A stretch of 64,000 nucleotides of DNA from Cavia porcellus (GCF_034190915.1 NW_026947485.1:36779519-36843518), one strand, 5' to 3'. Counted from the stretch's first letter, positions 31,157-42,934 are shown. Program-made: numbers and translations. Notes: generated by a model not told the origin, from the sequence alone.

Positions 31157-31700
31157 AGTATATCAATTGGGGTTCACTAGAGGAACAGATTTAAAATAAA
31201 ACATATATATGCATATATGATATATATATAATTATATATATATATATGATTTATGAGGTAAGCTTACAATGACTGTCCACAGAATCAAGATGAAAGACTG
31301 CAACAAGGTCACCTACACACCAGAGAGCCAGAGAAAGGTTCAGTCAAAGGTTGAGGGCCTGGAGCTCACAGCAGAGTCCAATATGAGTCCATATCGGAAA
31401 GCTGAAGGGTCTGTCCTACAAAGCTGAAGAGCCTGCATGACTGAAAAGTCCATGCTGGAATCCAGGGACAAGCATCCAAAGGTGACAGTGAAGACTGGAC
31501 TCCTCTAAAGAAGCAAAAGCAAGACTTCCCTCTTCTTTCCCTTTTATTCCACATAGGCTACCAGCCTACTGGTTGGTGCCACCCACATCCAGGGCGGGCC
31601 TTCCATCTTTGGTAAGTCCATCATCCACACACAAACCCAGAACTGTACTAAACCATCTGCTAGGTGCGTCTTATTTAATTTGCACCATAATTAACTACCA
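31157..31700 (-). mobile_element. ERVL (MLT2-type) solo LTR, antisense
   Basis: It begins 'tatcaattggggttcactag' and 'aggaacagatttaaaa', has a TA-rich stretch (31199-31250), 'tttatgaggtaagcttacaa' and 'gccacccacatccagggcgg', and ends near 'cataattaactaccaaa'. It is paralogous to 7343-7826. No viral genes are present. Confidence 0.72.
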
Positions 31701-32034
31701 AAGTGGGACTTAAGTCTAGGGAAGCCATTGCAGGTTTGAAGAACAGACTGGGAAAAGATGGATCAGTGAGGAGCCCAAGTCACTCACTGCTGTTCCTAAA
31801 TGTGTCATTGTCTCTACACACATAGGAGGCATGACTTTATGAACAGAGGCACTTCCTCCATTCCTTTTAGCTCTCTGCATCCTGCCCCAGTGCCAGAAAA
31901 CAACAAACAGCAGTATCCCAAGGTAAAGGTGAACCAAACCACCACTGCATGTGATTTGCATGCATAGAGCCCCACCCTCAGGGAGGGAAAAGTCTTAGTG
32001 AACTCTATGCAATCCTGCAGGCTGAGCCCACATT
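31701..32034. other. Unassigned non-coding DNA
   Basis: It lies between the LTR and the second L1 part and could be L1-derived, but no landmark is visible. Confidence 0.4.
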
Positions 32035-32430
32035 CAGTCTAGCAACCCACACGTTGATGGGTTTTCTTCTAGATGTTTTGTTAAGTTCACACCATCATAT
32101 GTCATCTTTCTTTCCAGTCTGTGTTAATAACAATGTTACGTCATAAAGCACTTTTAAACGGCATGGGTTTTAGTTGTCACATAATATTCCACTCTAAGGA
32201 AGTCCCATAATTTACCATTCTCCCATTGTTTGATATCTAGAGAGCCTCTAATATTTCACTGTTATAAATAGCACTAAGATACACACCCTTGTGCATAAAT
32301 CTCTGCTCATCTCTGATTATCTCCTTGGGGCAGATTCTGAGAAGTGTGATTGCTGGAATACTTGTCACTTTGATGGATTTTATCTGTCACTGCTCCACCC
32401 TTGCTCATATCCTAATGGCAAAAGACAGCC
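32035..32430 (-). mobile_element. L1M LINE, antisense, part 2 (ORF2 end)
   Basis: 'cacataatattccactctaa', 'ggaagtcccataatttacca' and 'gaagtgtgattgctggaata' are antisense of the L1 ORF2 C-terminal region ('...gtggtacatatacaccatggaatact'). It is consistent with being the upstream continuation of 30735-30930. Confidence 0.65.
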
Positions 32431-33289
32431 ACCCACAGAGGGCTGCATTTGGAAACCAGGTAGAGTCCTGAGTGACCAACCCTGTGCAGGGGAGCCCCAG
32501 TGCCCAAGGGATAATCTGGGCAGCAAGCAGGGCTACCTATTTGTGACTTTTCTCTGGCTTTTTCTATCCAGAGGGGAGCAACCAACATCACAAAGAACTA
32601 ACAGAGTCACAAGAAGATGTCCAAAGAACTGGGGAAGAGGAAGCTGCCCAACACCCAAAAGATTGTTTTTGGCTGTTGGACTTAGCTGCCCAACTCCCAA
32701 AAGCATAATAACAGAGCATCATTGGATCTTCTAAGATGTTTCCACTGCTGTAGGGGTTGCCAGAAAATATACAACATATTCGGTTCAATTTAAATTTTCA
32801 AAAAAACAGGGTGTAATTTTCTAGTACAAGAATGGCCCGTGCAATATTTGGGACAGATTTTACTAAAATAATACCCTGCTGATCTGAAGTTACACTGGAA
32901 TGTGCATGCTAGATTTTTCTTTGCTAGGTCGGGAATCCCACCTGCTGCACAATGACAGTAGCCAGGCTACTGAGGGTAAAGTGGCCAAGAACTGAAGTAG
33001 CATGCAACTCGGTATCCTGAAGTTGAAAGCAATAGTTAAAGGACACAGAGCTGTAGCTTATTTAAAAAAATAGGACAATTTATTTGGGGGATTCCACTCT
33101 CAAGAAAGCAACTGAGATATCCAGAGATCGTATCTCTGACCCCACCTCTTAGAGTTCAGAGCTCAGGTGTGTGCTAGGATCCCTGGGCCAAGCGGTAGAG
33201 AAGGCACATGTGACTATAGCAAGGTGAGCTGTGGGACCTGAAGCAGGCAGCCAAAGATGGGAGGAGGCTCTGAACCCTAAGAAAGTGCT
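32431..33289. other. Unassigned non-coding DNA
   Basis: A 147-codon plus-strand frame (32291-32734) begins inside the antisense L1 and is spurious. No other recognisable content. Confidence 0.45.
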
Positions 33290-33629
33290 CGCTCTCTCTC
33301 TCTCTTTTTCTCTCTCTCTGACTCTGTCTGTCTCTTCTCTGTCTCTGTCTGTCTCTCTATCCCTGTCTGTCTATCTCTGTCTCACTGTCTCTATCTCTCT
33401 GTCTGTCTCTCTCTTTCTGTCTATCTCTGTCTGTCTCTGTCTCTATCTCTGTCTCTGTCTCTCCATCTCTGCCTCTCTGTCTCTGTCTGTCTGTCTCTCT
33501 GTCTCTCTGTCTATCTCTGTCTCTGTCTCTATCTCTGTCTCTCCATCTCTGTCTCTCTGTCTCTGTCTGTCTCTCTGTCTCTATCTCTCTGTTTCTGTTC
33601 TGTCTCTGTCTCCTTGTCTCCAAATGTTG

Positions 33630-33661
<32 letters not shown>

Positions 33662-33680
33662 ATTTCTCTCATTCTTCCTC
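33290..33680. repeat. Long (TCTG/TCTC/TCTA)n pyrimidine microsatellite
   Basis: About 390 bp built from tetranucleotide variants TCTG, TCTC and TCTA, almost free of A and G beyond the motif. The block around 'ctccatctct' (33461) recurs at 33541, an apparent 80-bp higher-order period. The Ser/Leu-rich frame it creates is an artefact. Confidence 0.97.
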
Positions 33681-33734
33681 ACTTCTGCCTGAAAACTGCT
33701 AAAGGAGGGAAAGAAAAAGAAGGGACTCGCGCTT

Positions 33735-33762
33735 CACACACACACACACACACACACACACA
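33735..33762. repeat. (CA)14 microsatellite
   Basis: 28 bp of perfect CA units. A second, interrupted CA tract follows at 33938-33960. Confidence 0.97.
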
Positions 33763-34387
33763 GCACCTTCTTCAGGTCGTGCCTCAGCAGTCCTTTGCAC
33801 AATATGCTCTAAATTAATAGCTTCAGGAGGTAATGGTTTATAAAGCAGAAGTTTGTATGCAACTGAGAAAATGTTCTGCCTCTTATTATATGCTATATTT
33901 ATTTATGGCCAGATTATGAGCAAAAAAGTTCCATGCATGCACACACATACACACACACAGTGGCAAACAGATTCCCATTTTCTGCTCCATGGCCCACTGC
34001 TTCGAGCTTCCTTTTTCAGCTTCGTCTTGAGTCTTGTGTTCATTTCCATTTTTCGTTCGCCCCATCTTTCTTCTTTCTTACTCCTGATCATTATGCTTCT
34101 CCTTTATTTTATTTTCCTTTGTTTCTTCTATTTCTGTGCTTTCTTAGTTTTTCTTTTTCTTTCTCCTTGAGGCATGAGAATGACTGAATCAAAAATAAAC
34201 TCAAGTTCGCAGAATGCTAACCCTGGAAGTCTCTTTGTCCTGCAAAAAGATGAAGGTCCGGGACAGTAAGATAACACACTTCTAGCACATTGGGGTTGGG
34301 GACCAATGTTCTCTTTCCCCATATTCAGTTCCTCTTCCACTGTGTGAAGCTTCGTATGGGGCATGGTAACATCTGACCCATTGATTA
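33763..34387. other. Unassigned DNA, pyrimidine-rich in 34060-34170
   Basis: T/C-rich simple sequence with a short CA tract at 33938-33960. No gene signal. Confidence 0.45.
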
Positions 34388-34860
34388 GCTTTCTGTTGTG
34401 GGTGAATGTCGTCCTCCAAAATGTTTTGTTAACATCCTAACATCATACCTGCCTGTGTCTATGACTGTGACCTTGTGTAAAATAGGGGTACAGTGGATGT
34501 AATCAAGCTAAGACAAAGTCAGACTTTGTCTGATTAGAATGGCTTCTAATTAGGGTGGCTCCTAGATCCAATACCTGGGTCCTTATAAGAAAATTATGTG
34601 AAGACACAGAGACACACAGCACAATGCTCCTGTGAGAGATAAAGTTGACACATCCACAAGCCAAATGGTGCCAGGGATGTCAGCAGCCCCCTGTACTGAG
34701 AGAGGCATGAAACAGATTCTCCTCCAGAGCCTCCAGAAGAACCAACCCTTCCAACACCTTGGTTTTGGATATCCACGCTCCAGAACTGTGAGAGAAAACA
34801 TTTGTGTTGCATTATAGTACGCTGTGATGCTTTGTAGCCACTGAAAACTAACAGAACTTC
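34388..34860 (+). mobile_element. MLT1-type MaLR solo LTR
   Basis: 'gttgtgggtgaatgtcgtcc', 'gactgtgaccttgtgtaaaa', 'catccacaagccaaatggtg', 'cagaagaaccaacccttcca' and 'ctccagaactgtgagagaaa' are in MLT1 order over nearly full length. A perfect palindromic arm pair lies at 34511-34531. Confidence 0.88.
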
Positions 34861-35880
34861 TGGTGCTCACACTGCTATGAGCAATAGAGCAGAGACTGCA
34901 GCCCAGGCCTGCAGGGTGGCCTGGGTTCTCTCCTCTCTACCATGCATGCTGCCTTCCTCACCTGGATTGGAGTTCCTCCAAAGACAGCTTGCATGGGCAG
35001 AAGCTTGGGCCTGGTATGTTTACCAACTAAATGACACAAGACACAGTTTTTTTGATAATTTAAAAAATTCTTAGGAGAATATAAATAAAAGAGAACTGCA
35101 TTAACTTTCAACAAGAAAAGGACAGTATTCCTTTAAGACCAAATTGAGGACAGTCATACCAAGAGATGGCTCTAGGGGTGTCAAAGAGAGGCCAGGCTCT
35201 CATTTCCCAAAATGAAATGATTTCTCACATGAAAGTTCCTTCTAGAGAAAAAACCTCAGCTGGATATTTCCAAATGGGGACGCCCTTGAGACACTGCCTC
35301 AGGCAGTTGACTCTAAGGGTGGTGGCTGGCTGCATTCCCAGTAGCCTAACCTTGAGACACTTCTATGAGCTACCAGCTGCCTGGCACCTGGAAACTCTGC
35401 CTCAGGCCATGTTGAAGGCTCTGGCCAGACTCAACCACTCTAACTTGACCTGGTGCAAGTGAGGGGTGTGAGGATAGCTGGAGGGGGGGAGGGGGGAATA
35501 AAGGAGTCTTCACCTTCCTTTTGTGCTTGGGTGGTGGAGATGCTCTCCTTAAACATCAGTGCACCCCCTCCTGGCAGTGCATCTCAGCCTCTGAGGTCTT
35601 CAGAGGACACCGTCAGCTCTCACTTAGAGCCAGGGCATGGGCCTGCCTGCCCTGACCAGAGCCAAGCTCCCCTAGGTCCAGAGGATCCCTCCACTCTGTA
35701 GGGTGGGAGAGGGTTTCCCAAGAAGAAGAACGGGGGACTGGACCCCTGGGGCTCTCCTCCACCTTGACATTGGGTGAGATGCCTATTCTTCACTCCCAGA
35801 AAATTAAAATGTCCTTTATATTCATAACAGAAGCAATAATCTGCCTTAGGTTTTGAAACCAAAGCAGAATACAGTTAATT
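34861..35880. other. Unassigned non-coding DNA
   Basis: About 1 kb. It contains a G-rich run 'ggagggggggaggggggaat' near 35480. Chance frames up to 98 codons, no domains. Confidence 0.45.
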
Positions 35881-36179
35881 CAGCACTCTTGTCAGATGCT
35901 AATCTGACTCACTGATAATGAAGAAAGCAGAAGGGAATCAGAGGGGAAAACCAGGTTGGTCTCTATTGTCAGAGGATTTGCAAAGGAAGGGGGAAGCTTT
36001 AAATTAAAATTAAATACTAGGAGGTGGAAAAATCAAATGTGGAAAGACTGGCCTGAAAGCGATACAAGAATTGATGTAGAGAGCAAGAGAGGGGGAGGGA
36101 ATGACAGCTGGATGGGTTTACGGAGAAAGAATTGGAAGCAGCAGAATAATAATACTGCTGAGTACATTATTAACTGAAA
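35881..36179. other. Unassigned AT/purine-rich DNA
   Basis: Repeat-free by eye. It may belong with the next candidate element. Confidence 0.4.
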
Positions 36180-36462
36180 TCAACTTACAGCTTCCCTTCC
36201 TGAATTAATTCGGGGAGCTCATGGAGTGGGGGCAGGGCTATCGATGATAATGATGAGTTTTCCAAGAGGATTTGATTTTTGTTTAATGCTTGAGTGTGGA
36301 CTCTGCTAGGTGGGAAGGAGGTTGGTGAAGCATTAAAACAGGAAAAGATTGAAAGAAAGTAGCCCTCGGCAGCAGCTGATTTGAGAAATTTCAGAGTCTG
36401 ACTAGCCTCTATTTTTGAACTAAAATAATTTTTTAAAGTATTTTTTTTCTTTTCCCTCCTCA
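36180..36462. promoter_or_regulatory. Candidate conserved non-coding block
   Basis: Repeat-free block with the palindrome GAATTAATTC (36202-36211), ATCGATGATAATGATGA (36240-36256) and a CAGCAGCTG E-box (36370-36378). Enhancer-like motif density only; conservation untested. Confidence 0.25.
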
Positions 36463-37389
36463 TTCAGCAAGTAAACCATCCAAGACAATGGTCTTTCCCA
36501 AAAGTCTTAGTTTGGGTACAGCATGTCCCCTCCATCAGTTGTATGAGTGTCTTCCTGTTCCTCAATTTTGGCACAGCACAACCTCTATGAGATGCCTGAA
36601 GATCCCCCAGGTGGGGCCCCAGTGCATCACAACATTCCTTCCAAATCCGATGAACATTCATCCAGCTCTGTTCACATGATGTAAGGGGAAAAAGCAGAAT
36701 TAATACTATTCATGTGTACGAAACCGATCCCATTGTCAAATGACTCCAACAATATGAAAGTGGTCATTTCCAGTCATTGTCCTCCTGCCAGTGACCTCAT
36801 ACCTTCTACCCAGTGCCCCCCCCCCTTCCAGTTGACAGCTATGCCAGTACTGGAAACCAGCTGTGTTGCCTCATAGATTTCTACAAATTAAATAAAATTA
36901 GATCCCTTGGTTTTTCCTCGTATAGGTTTTCTAATCTGAAAATTTGGAAGGTGAAATGCCTCAAAATCTGATACTCTCTCAGCACCAATACAATGCCTTG
37001 AGTAGAAAATTCCACCTGGACTCATGACAGATTGTAGTCCAACAAAAGTGTACAAAAATTATTCTATAACATTACCTTCTAGCCATGTGTATAAGTTGCA
37101 TATGAACCATAAATAAATTTTGTGATTAGACGTGATTCCTTTCACCAGAATATCTCACTACATACAGGCAAATAGTCTAAAATCTTAAAAAATTCAAAAT
37201 CTGAACCACTTCCGGTTCTAAGCATTTTGGATGAAGAATATTCAAATTAATGACATGTTTCCCAGATCCATGGTCAGGTATAGTTTGTCTGTATCCCTTT
37301 TAAAATATGTTCATTATAAATTGATGTTATATTTACCTTCCTTACTCATTACAAAATACATACCACATTAAGTGCCCCCCCCCCACTAC
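36463..37389. other. Unassigned DNA with two poly-C runs
   Basis: C-runs of about 10-11 bases lie near 36815 and 37374. No repeat or gene is recognised. Confidence 0.45.
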
Positions 37390-38075
37390 TGAATGAAACC
37401 CTTTAATGGCTCCCCCATTGCTTGTAAGGAAAATAGACCTACTCCTTTGCATTTTCTGAAACCCCAGCACACCTCTGATGGCTCCAACAGCCTCCTTACT
37501 GGGCTCCTCTCGCTCAGTAATTCATTCTCCAGAATATTGTGTATTTTCCTCTGATTCTAATTCATTAAGGAATCCCTATTGCACCTGGACTAAAATCCAA
37601 AGCCCTCCCTAAATCCTACAATATCATACTTGATCTGGCTCCAAGATCTCCTCTATCACCCCTCCTCTCCACACCACAGATTCAGCCCTTCTTTCAGTAT
37701 GGGTCAAGCTCTTGCTGCCACATACTCCTGTTCCCTCTGCCCGGAATACTCTTTCCTCATTCTTTACAAGGACACCTCTTTCTCCTCGTTCATGTGTCAG
37801 CTGGGATGCAGCCTCCTGAAAGCAGCCATCTCTGGTCACTCTGTGCCAAGTCATGTGCTCTTTGCCACATACACAAACGCCCATTGCCATTTTAAATTAT
37901 AGTGCCCCATCAAATTTATAAATTGTAGGTTGACATCTTTCTTGATCTGTTTGTTGACTGTCTAACCAACTCAATAGAATTCAACCTCCACATGAACAGA
38001 ATTCAGTGTCTCGTCTCATTTTGTGTTCACAGACAATGCCCAGTAAATATTGGTGGGATGGATGAAGGTCTCAAA
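37390..38075 (+). mobile_element. L2 LINE 3' segment, long
   Basis: 'aaccctttaatggctccccc', 'ctggactaaaatccaaagcc', 'atacttgatctggctccaag', 'gttccctctgcccggaatac' and 'tgcccagtaaatattggtgg' cover much of the L2 3' end in order, with one internal rearrangement near 37440-37540. Confidence 0.85.
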
Positions 38076-38199
38076 CACCAAATACCCTTACCGGCAACCT
38101 CCTTTCACATCTTCTCATTCTCTAAGAGCCAGGTCATGAATCTGGTATGACATCATATTTGACTTCAGAAAGCAGAGGTTACCAACCCCACCTACCACT

Positions 38200-38345
38200 G
38201 TCCCTGTAGAAAATAATGATTGGATGCCCATTGGGTGCCAAACATGATGACAGGCACTGGAAATGCAAAGACACATCCACACATGTCCTTGACTGCAAGG
38301 ATTCCACAGCGTAGCGAAAGCGCTACAGGAACAAACTCCTCAGGT
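38200..38345 (-). mobile_element. L2 LINE 3' end, antisense fragment
   Basis: 'atgcccattgggtgccaaac' and 'gacaggcactggaaatgcaa' parallel antisense L2 'cctactatgtgccaggcactgttctaggcgctgg'. Confidence 0.5.
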
Positions 38346-38865
38346 TTTGCCCCTACCTTAGGCTGCCTTGGGTTTCTGTGGTCTCTGATATTGGAATCCA
38401 CACAAAAGTCCTCTCACTGAGAAGAGTCCTCTCTGGACAAAACTCAGCCATTTATTGAGAGCCACCTGCCACATGGGCTAGCACAGCACCAGATTTCTCC
38501 TTTACAGCCAACTCCACTTCAACCACAGCTGATGTCCCATCTGACCTTTCAGAACTGCTGAAAACTGAAGGGCAATAAATTGCCACTCACTTGCCCAGCC
38601 TGGCTCAGTGCCACCTCACTGCCATCACCACTGCCAACCTGCACACTTCGGAAGAAAGACCTTATGGAAGCCGCAGATGATGCTGAACTTCAGTTAGGCC
38701 CTGATGACAAATTAGTCACACAAGGTGACATTTTCCAATCATGGAACATTCCCCCTAATTATGAAATTATGGAAATAACATGTTTGGGAGCAAATGAGAC
38801 CAGTGTCCCCAGCAATTTGAATGTGTGTGAACACACGTGCACATATGCATCTATCAGTGAACAAG
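38346..38865. other. Unassigned DNA with a 121-codon frame
   Basis: The frame 38580-38945 contains an acidic stretch (MEAADDAELQLGPDDK) before running into the CA repeat. No family is recognised and no Kozak context or splice structure is convincing. Low-level MIR/L2-like antisense traces lie near 38444-38500. Confidence 0.4.
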
Positions 38866-38897
38866 CACACACACACACACGCACACACACACACACA
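38866..38897. repeat. (CA)n microsatellite
   Basis: About 15 CA units with one CG interruption. Confidence 0.95.
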
Positions 38898-39224
38898 AAG
38901 AACCATGGGACACTGGGATTTACCTCTCCCATAATACTGTTTTAAAGTGGACTTTGCATCTTTCCCAGAAGTAGAGGTGAAAATCATAAAGGAAATCCTT
39001 AAATCTCAGGCAATACTCCTACGATTTCTCAGACAAAGAGGACTGCAGAAAACAGGGGCTGCAAAGTGGAGAGAATTAAGTAGGTAAAACAGTCTACTTT
39101 TCCATTAGGCCTGACAGCCAAGAGAGGGTGGAATGTGAAGGCTTCTCTGCCACTCAGCAACTCTGTGATTTTATGAAATTCACCATAACTGAAGTCTCTA
39201 ACACATGGACCATGGACACACCTG

Positions 39225-39330
39225 CTTCTCATTCACTCATCCAACAAAGACAGATCTGACAATGACTACTATGCACCTAGCACTGCTGGAAGCCCTGAGA
39301 CATAGCCATGAGCAAGGAGCAAGGATGTGC
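39225..39330 (-). mobile_element. L2 LINE 3' end, antisense fragment
   Basis: 'attcactcatccaacaaaga' and 'tactatgcacctagcactgc' followed by 'acatagccatgagcaaggag' correspond to the antisense L2 tail. Confidence 0.65.
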
Positions 39331-39719
39331 ACACATCTGTGCTCATTGGTATCACGGTCAGGGTTACCAACTGTAACATGAGGTGGTGCATGATGATATC
39401 TGTCACTCCAGTGACCACCAGATGGGTGCTACCTAACACAACTGGCTTTGTGGTGGTCCTGGTTCAAGAGCAGCTCTTCCCAGGCCAAGGATCTACCTCA
39501 CTGGAATCTCCCCATAATCGTGTAACTTTTTGTGTCACTAGTAGCTAATGAAACCTCCCAAAGTATAAAACACTTGGTAAAGTATATAAATGAGTAGATA
39601 CAGGCATTTCCATGTTAAAGGTAAAGAAAATAAACAAAGGATAAGTGATTTATAGAATGTTATATACGTGAGGATACTGTATTTATATGTGTCTGTGTTT
39701 ACATTTTTTCTTCTATGTT
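39331..39719. other. Unassigned non-coding DNA
   Basis: No recognised repeat or gene signal. Confidence 0.45.
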
Positions 39720-39825
39720 CTGTTTATCTCAGGGTTACTTCAAGTGATAAATAAGAATGTAAATCTGTTACCAAAGCATCTGACACATAGAAAGCACCTA
39801 CTACATATTAGCTATCACTCAGTCC
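39720..39825 (+). mobile_element. MIR 3' fragment
   Basis: 'gcatctgacacatagaaagc' followed by 'acctactacatattagctat' matches MIR 'agtgcctggcacatagtaagc...'. Confidence 0.55.
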
Positions 39826-40861
39826 TTGCTTTCTGACAATCTAAGTGTAAGGACAAGCCTGGACCACCATCCTGTGCCACCCAGTAGTACATTTCTGAAG
39901 AGGCACCTGAACTTGCAGTTCTAAAATAGAGCCCTCAGTTTCTTCATGACATCACTGCTGCCCAGAGGTGTCAACTGGTTCTTTTCACAGCAGGAGCCAC
40001 AATAGCCTGTCCTTGAAGTATCCTGGATGCACCTCTATCAGTAGGACTGCGACAGCTACCTTTAACCCACAAGCCTCGCCCTGCCTTCTATCAAGCATAC
40101 ACAATACCGCTACTCACTGAATTTGCTTTCTGTCATGTCCTCCCTCCTCCCATCTGATGTCACGTGTCCATGCACCCTCATTCAAGGTACAGAAATGGAG
40201 GCCACCCAGAAGCTCTGCCTGCTAGGAGACTGGCTGGAACTGTTAGCAGTGAACCTCTTTTCTTTCTGCTCTCTGTTGTTCCAAGCGCACCCACTCAGGT
40301 GATCTGACAGAAGTAGGACTCTAGTCCTAAACTGTGCTAAAATAAAGTATACCAGACAGAGCTTGGCCTCTTCTCCTTGGCGTACTACCAGGCATGAAGA
40401 CACCATAGGAATATTTTGTCATTTTTTTTAATGTTTCTCCTTGGGTTCACAGATTGATCTGCCAGTTAAATATTTAGACATGTTCATTCACCTTAATCAT
40501 AAAACATCTCCTGACTTTGAGCAAAGTGCAAGGAGAAATTGGGGCTGCAGCTACCACTTTCCTGGGACACGGGGAGAGAGAGGTGTGACAAGAAGAGCAC
40601 CCCACTCCCTGGGTCTGTCTGCACATTCCTTGCAAAATGCAACAAATCAAACTTCAGCGAGTTCAGCACACCTATGCTGGAGAGTTCACAGAAGGCTAAG
40701 GGCAGCCAGGTCCTGTCCTTAGATGGCCAAGGTTATGAATTCTGTTCTGTCTTACCTACCTACTCCCTCAGGTAGGTCAGTCCTGCTGCCAGCCTTCCTT
40801 ACCACCAAAAGGCTTGTGGGTCAGTTGACTTACATAATCCTTGCAGTATCCCTTTTGGGCT
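39826..40861. other. Unassigned non-coding DNA
   Basis: About 1 kb. Chance frames below 100 codons. No repeat recognised. Confidence 0.45.
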
Positions 40862-40968
40862 CAGCCTGAGCAATTCAGTGACTTAGTGAGATCCTGTCTC
40901 CAAAAAAATGTTTTAAAGGGCTAGGGATGTATCTGAGTGCCAAGGCTCTGGGTTCAATGTTTAGTGCC
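40862..40968 (+). mobile_element. B1-dID SINE, 3' part
   Basis: 'tcagtgacttagtgagatcc' (B1 end) followed by 'gggctagggatgtatctgag' and 'ggctctgggttcaatgttta' (ID half). The 5' portion of B1 is truncated. Confidence 0.82.
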
Positions 40969-41138
40969 AAAGGAGAAGAAGGAAGAAGAGGAGAAGGAGA
41001 AGGAGGAAGAGGAGAAGCAGGAAGAAGAGGAGGAAGAGGAGACTTAGGAGGAAGAGAAGGAAGAGGAGGGGGAGAAGGAGGAGAAGGAGAAGGGGAGCGG
41101 AAGGGGAAGAGGAAAATAAAGAGAAGAGAAAAGAAACC
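40969..41138. repeat. (GGAGAA/GGAAGA)n purine tract
   Basis: About 170 bp, almost purely A/G, starting exactly at the SINE 3' end. It probably grew from the SINE A-tail. Confidence 0.95.
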
Positions 41139-41162
41139 AAAGCTAAATATAATAGCAATGTG

Positions 41163-41290
41163 GCATGACACCCATTATCTCATTTAATTACCAAAACAAT
41201 CCTCCATGAAATGAAAATTACTGTGCCAATTTACAAGAGTTGGAACTCTCTCAGAAGAAAGCTGAGGTCAGCACTGTAATGGGCCAAAGG
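41163..41290 (-). mobile_element. MIR, antisense
   Basis: 'attatctcatttaattacca' and 'aaaacaatcctccatgaaat' parallel antisense MIR 'aactcatttaatcctcacaacaaccctatgag'. Confidence 0.6.
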
Positions 41291-42570
41291 CCCCTCAGAA
41301 AGAAGCCCATTGCCATGAGTGTTCCAGGCTCTGCAGGAGCAGCCAGAGGGAGGTGGTTGTGGCTGAATCCTAGTCCTTTACTCCCATGGTAGGATCACTG
41401 GGGGACTGATGCACCTTCCAGAGACTCACAAGCTTATCCTCAGCAAGAACACACATTTCATCAGTCCTGGCCCAACACTCATTAGAAAAACCAGCCCAGT
41501 GGCCACCATCTTGGAAGCATCCCAGGATTCCCCTAAGATGCTAATATGAAGACAAGGAGTGAAGGTCACGGTTCTCAATTATAGGAACATTGGGAAATAA
41601 ATCTAGGGAACATTTAAAATAGAATGACAATAAAGAAATGGGCCAATATGGAAAGGTAACAAATATTGAATAGATGCCATTCTATATCTCCTCAGTATGC
41701 AGTGGTCTGTGGGCAGGCATTCTCATCTACACTGAGAAAGCAACTTAGCAACATTTTTCAGTAAAGACCTCCTCAGAGACACATTGAGCCAAAGTCAGGC
41801 ATCCTTAAATTGGGTTTTTATTAAAATGGTAGGGCAATAAAGCCATAATATTTTATGATGGGACCAGAATGACACACCCACAAAGCAGAATTCAGTCATT
41901 TCAATCCTAATAGCACTTCTACAACCTCTTCCTGCACGAGTAAAGGGAAGCAAGATTGTTTGTCCCTGTGATTGTCCTTTGCCCAAAAGTAAGGCTTCTC
42001 TGACCCTCTTTTATTTGCCAAGAAAGAATTAATCAAACTCTCTACCACTTCTGAGACTAATCAGACCTGAGCAGTTTCAAAAATAGAATTAAGGGCAACA
42101 CTGATATCATCCAACCAGCTGCACCACTGGTGTCACAGCATCATCCTCCCAGAGCAAGTCAGTCCTCCAGGAATTGCATCAAAACTCTTTCCTGTCATAC
42201 TGACTCCCAAGAGGGTAAAAGGGACTTTCACTTACCTTACTCCTGGGACAAAATATGCTCATTTCTCATGCTTTGGTGCAGCCTGTAGAAAAAGGAAATC
42301 CTTGTGTCCACTCTTGAGCCCATCTTCACCTCACTGACCAGAGCCCAGCATCCACTGAGCACACTGAAGCACGGATAGGATGACCACACTGCAGAGTAAT
42401 GGACCTGGTCCTACTTTACTGTGCTACCACCAGATGGTGAGTGTGTTACACAAAGCGTTTTTGGTTACAATCTAAAACAAAAGAATTTAAGGTAACAAAG
42501 AGAAATTATCTAAATAACTGTAAAGACCAAGAGTAAAACGTAATTCAAGTTCAATTCAAGAATATCATCA
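41291..42570. other. Unassigned non-coding DNA
   Basis: About 1.3 kb, mixed composition, no repeat or gene recognised. Confidence 0.45.
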
Positions 42571-42715
42571 CTTTCTCTCCTGCTCTCCTTCCCATCCTTC
42601 TGTGCTCCCTCACTCTTTTCCTCTCTCTCTCTCTCTCTCCCCCTCCTTCCCTCTCCCTCTCCCTCTCCTTCTCTTTCTCCCTCTTCCTCTCTCTAGCCTT
42701 TTCTCTGTCTCTTCC
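42571..42715. repeat. CT-rich simple repeat
   Basis: (CT)n and CCCTCT variants, including about nine perfect CT units near 42621-42638. Confidence 0.92.
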
Positions 42716-42934
42716 CAGTACTTCCATCTCTCAAATCTGCTCATCTCTATGTGGACTTCTTGTCTACCATGTATGATCTTTCTGTGGGCAGACAGGAGCC
42801 TCAGATAGTTCTGTGCTTCTAGCCCTCCCTGGTAACACTCCAGAAGAAGGGAGACATCCTCTTTCAGAACAAGAAGATCAGCCTTGTGGGAACCACATCC
42901 ACATTCTCTGGACAGTCAATGTATCCAAGACCAC

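Noticed and set aside
33231..33692. 153-codon Ser/Leu-repeat frame and its Arg/Glu/Asp antisense frame
   Set aside because: Pure translation of the pyrimidine microsatellite. Every phase of such tracts is open.
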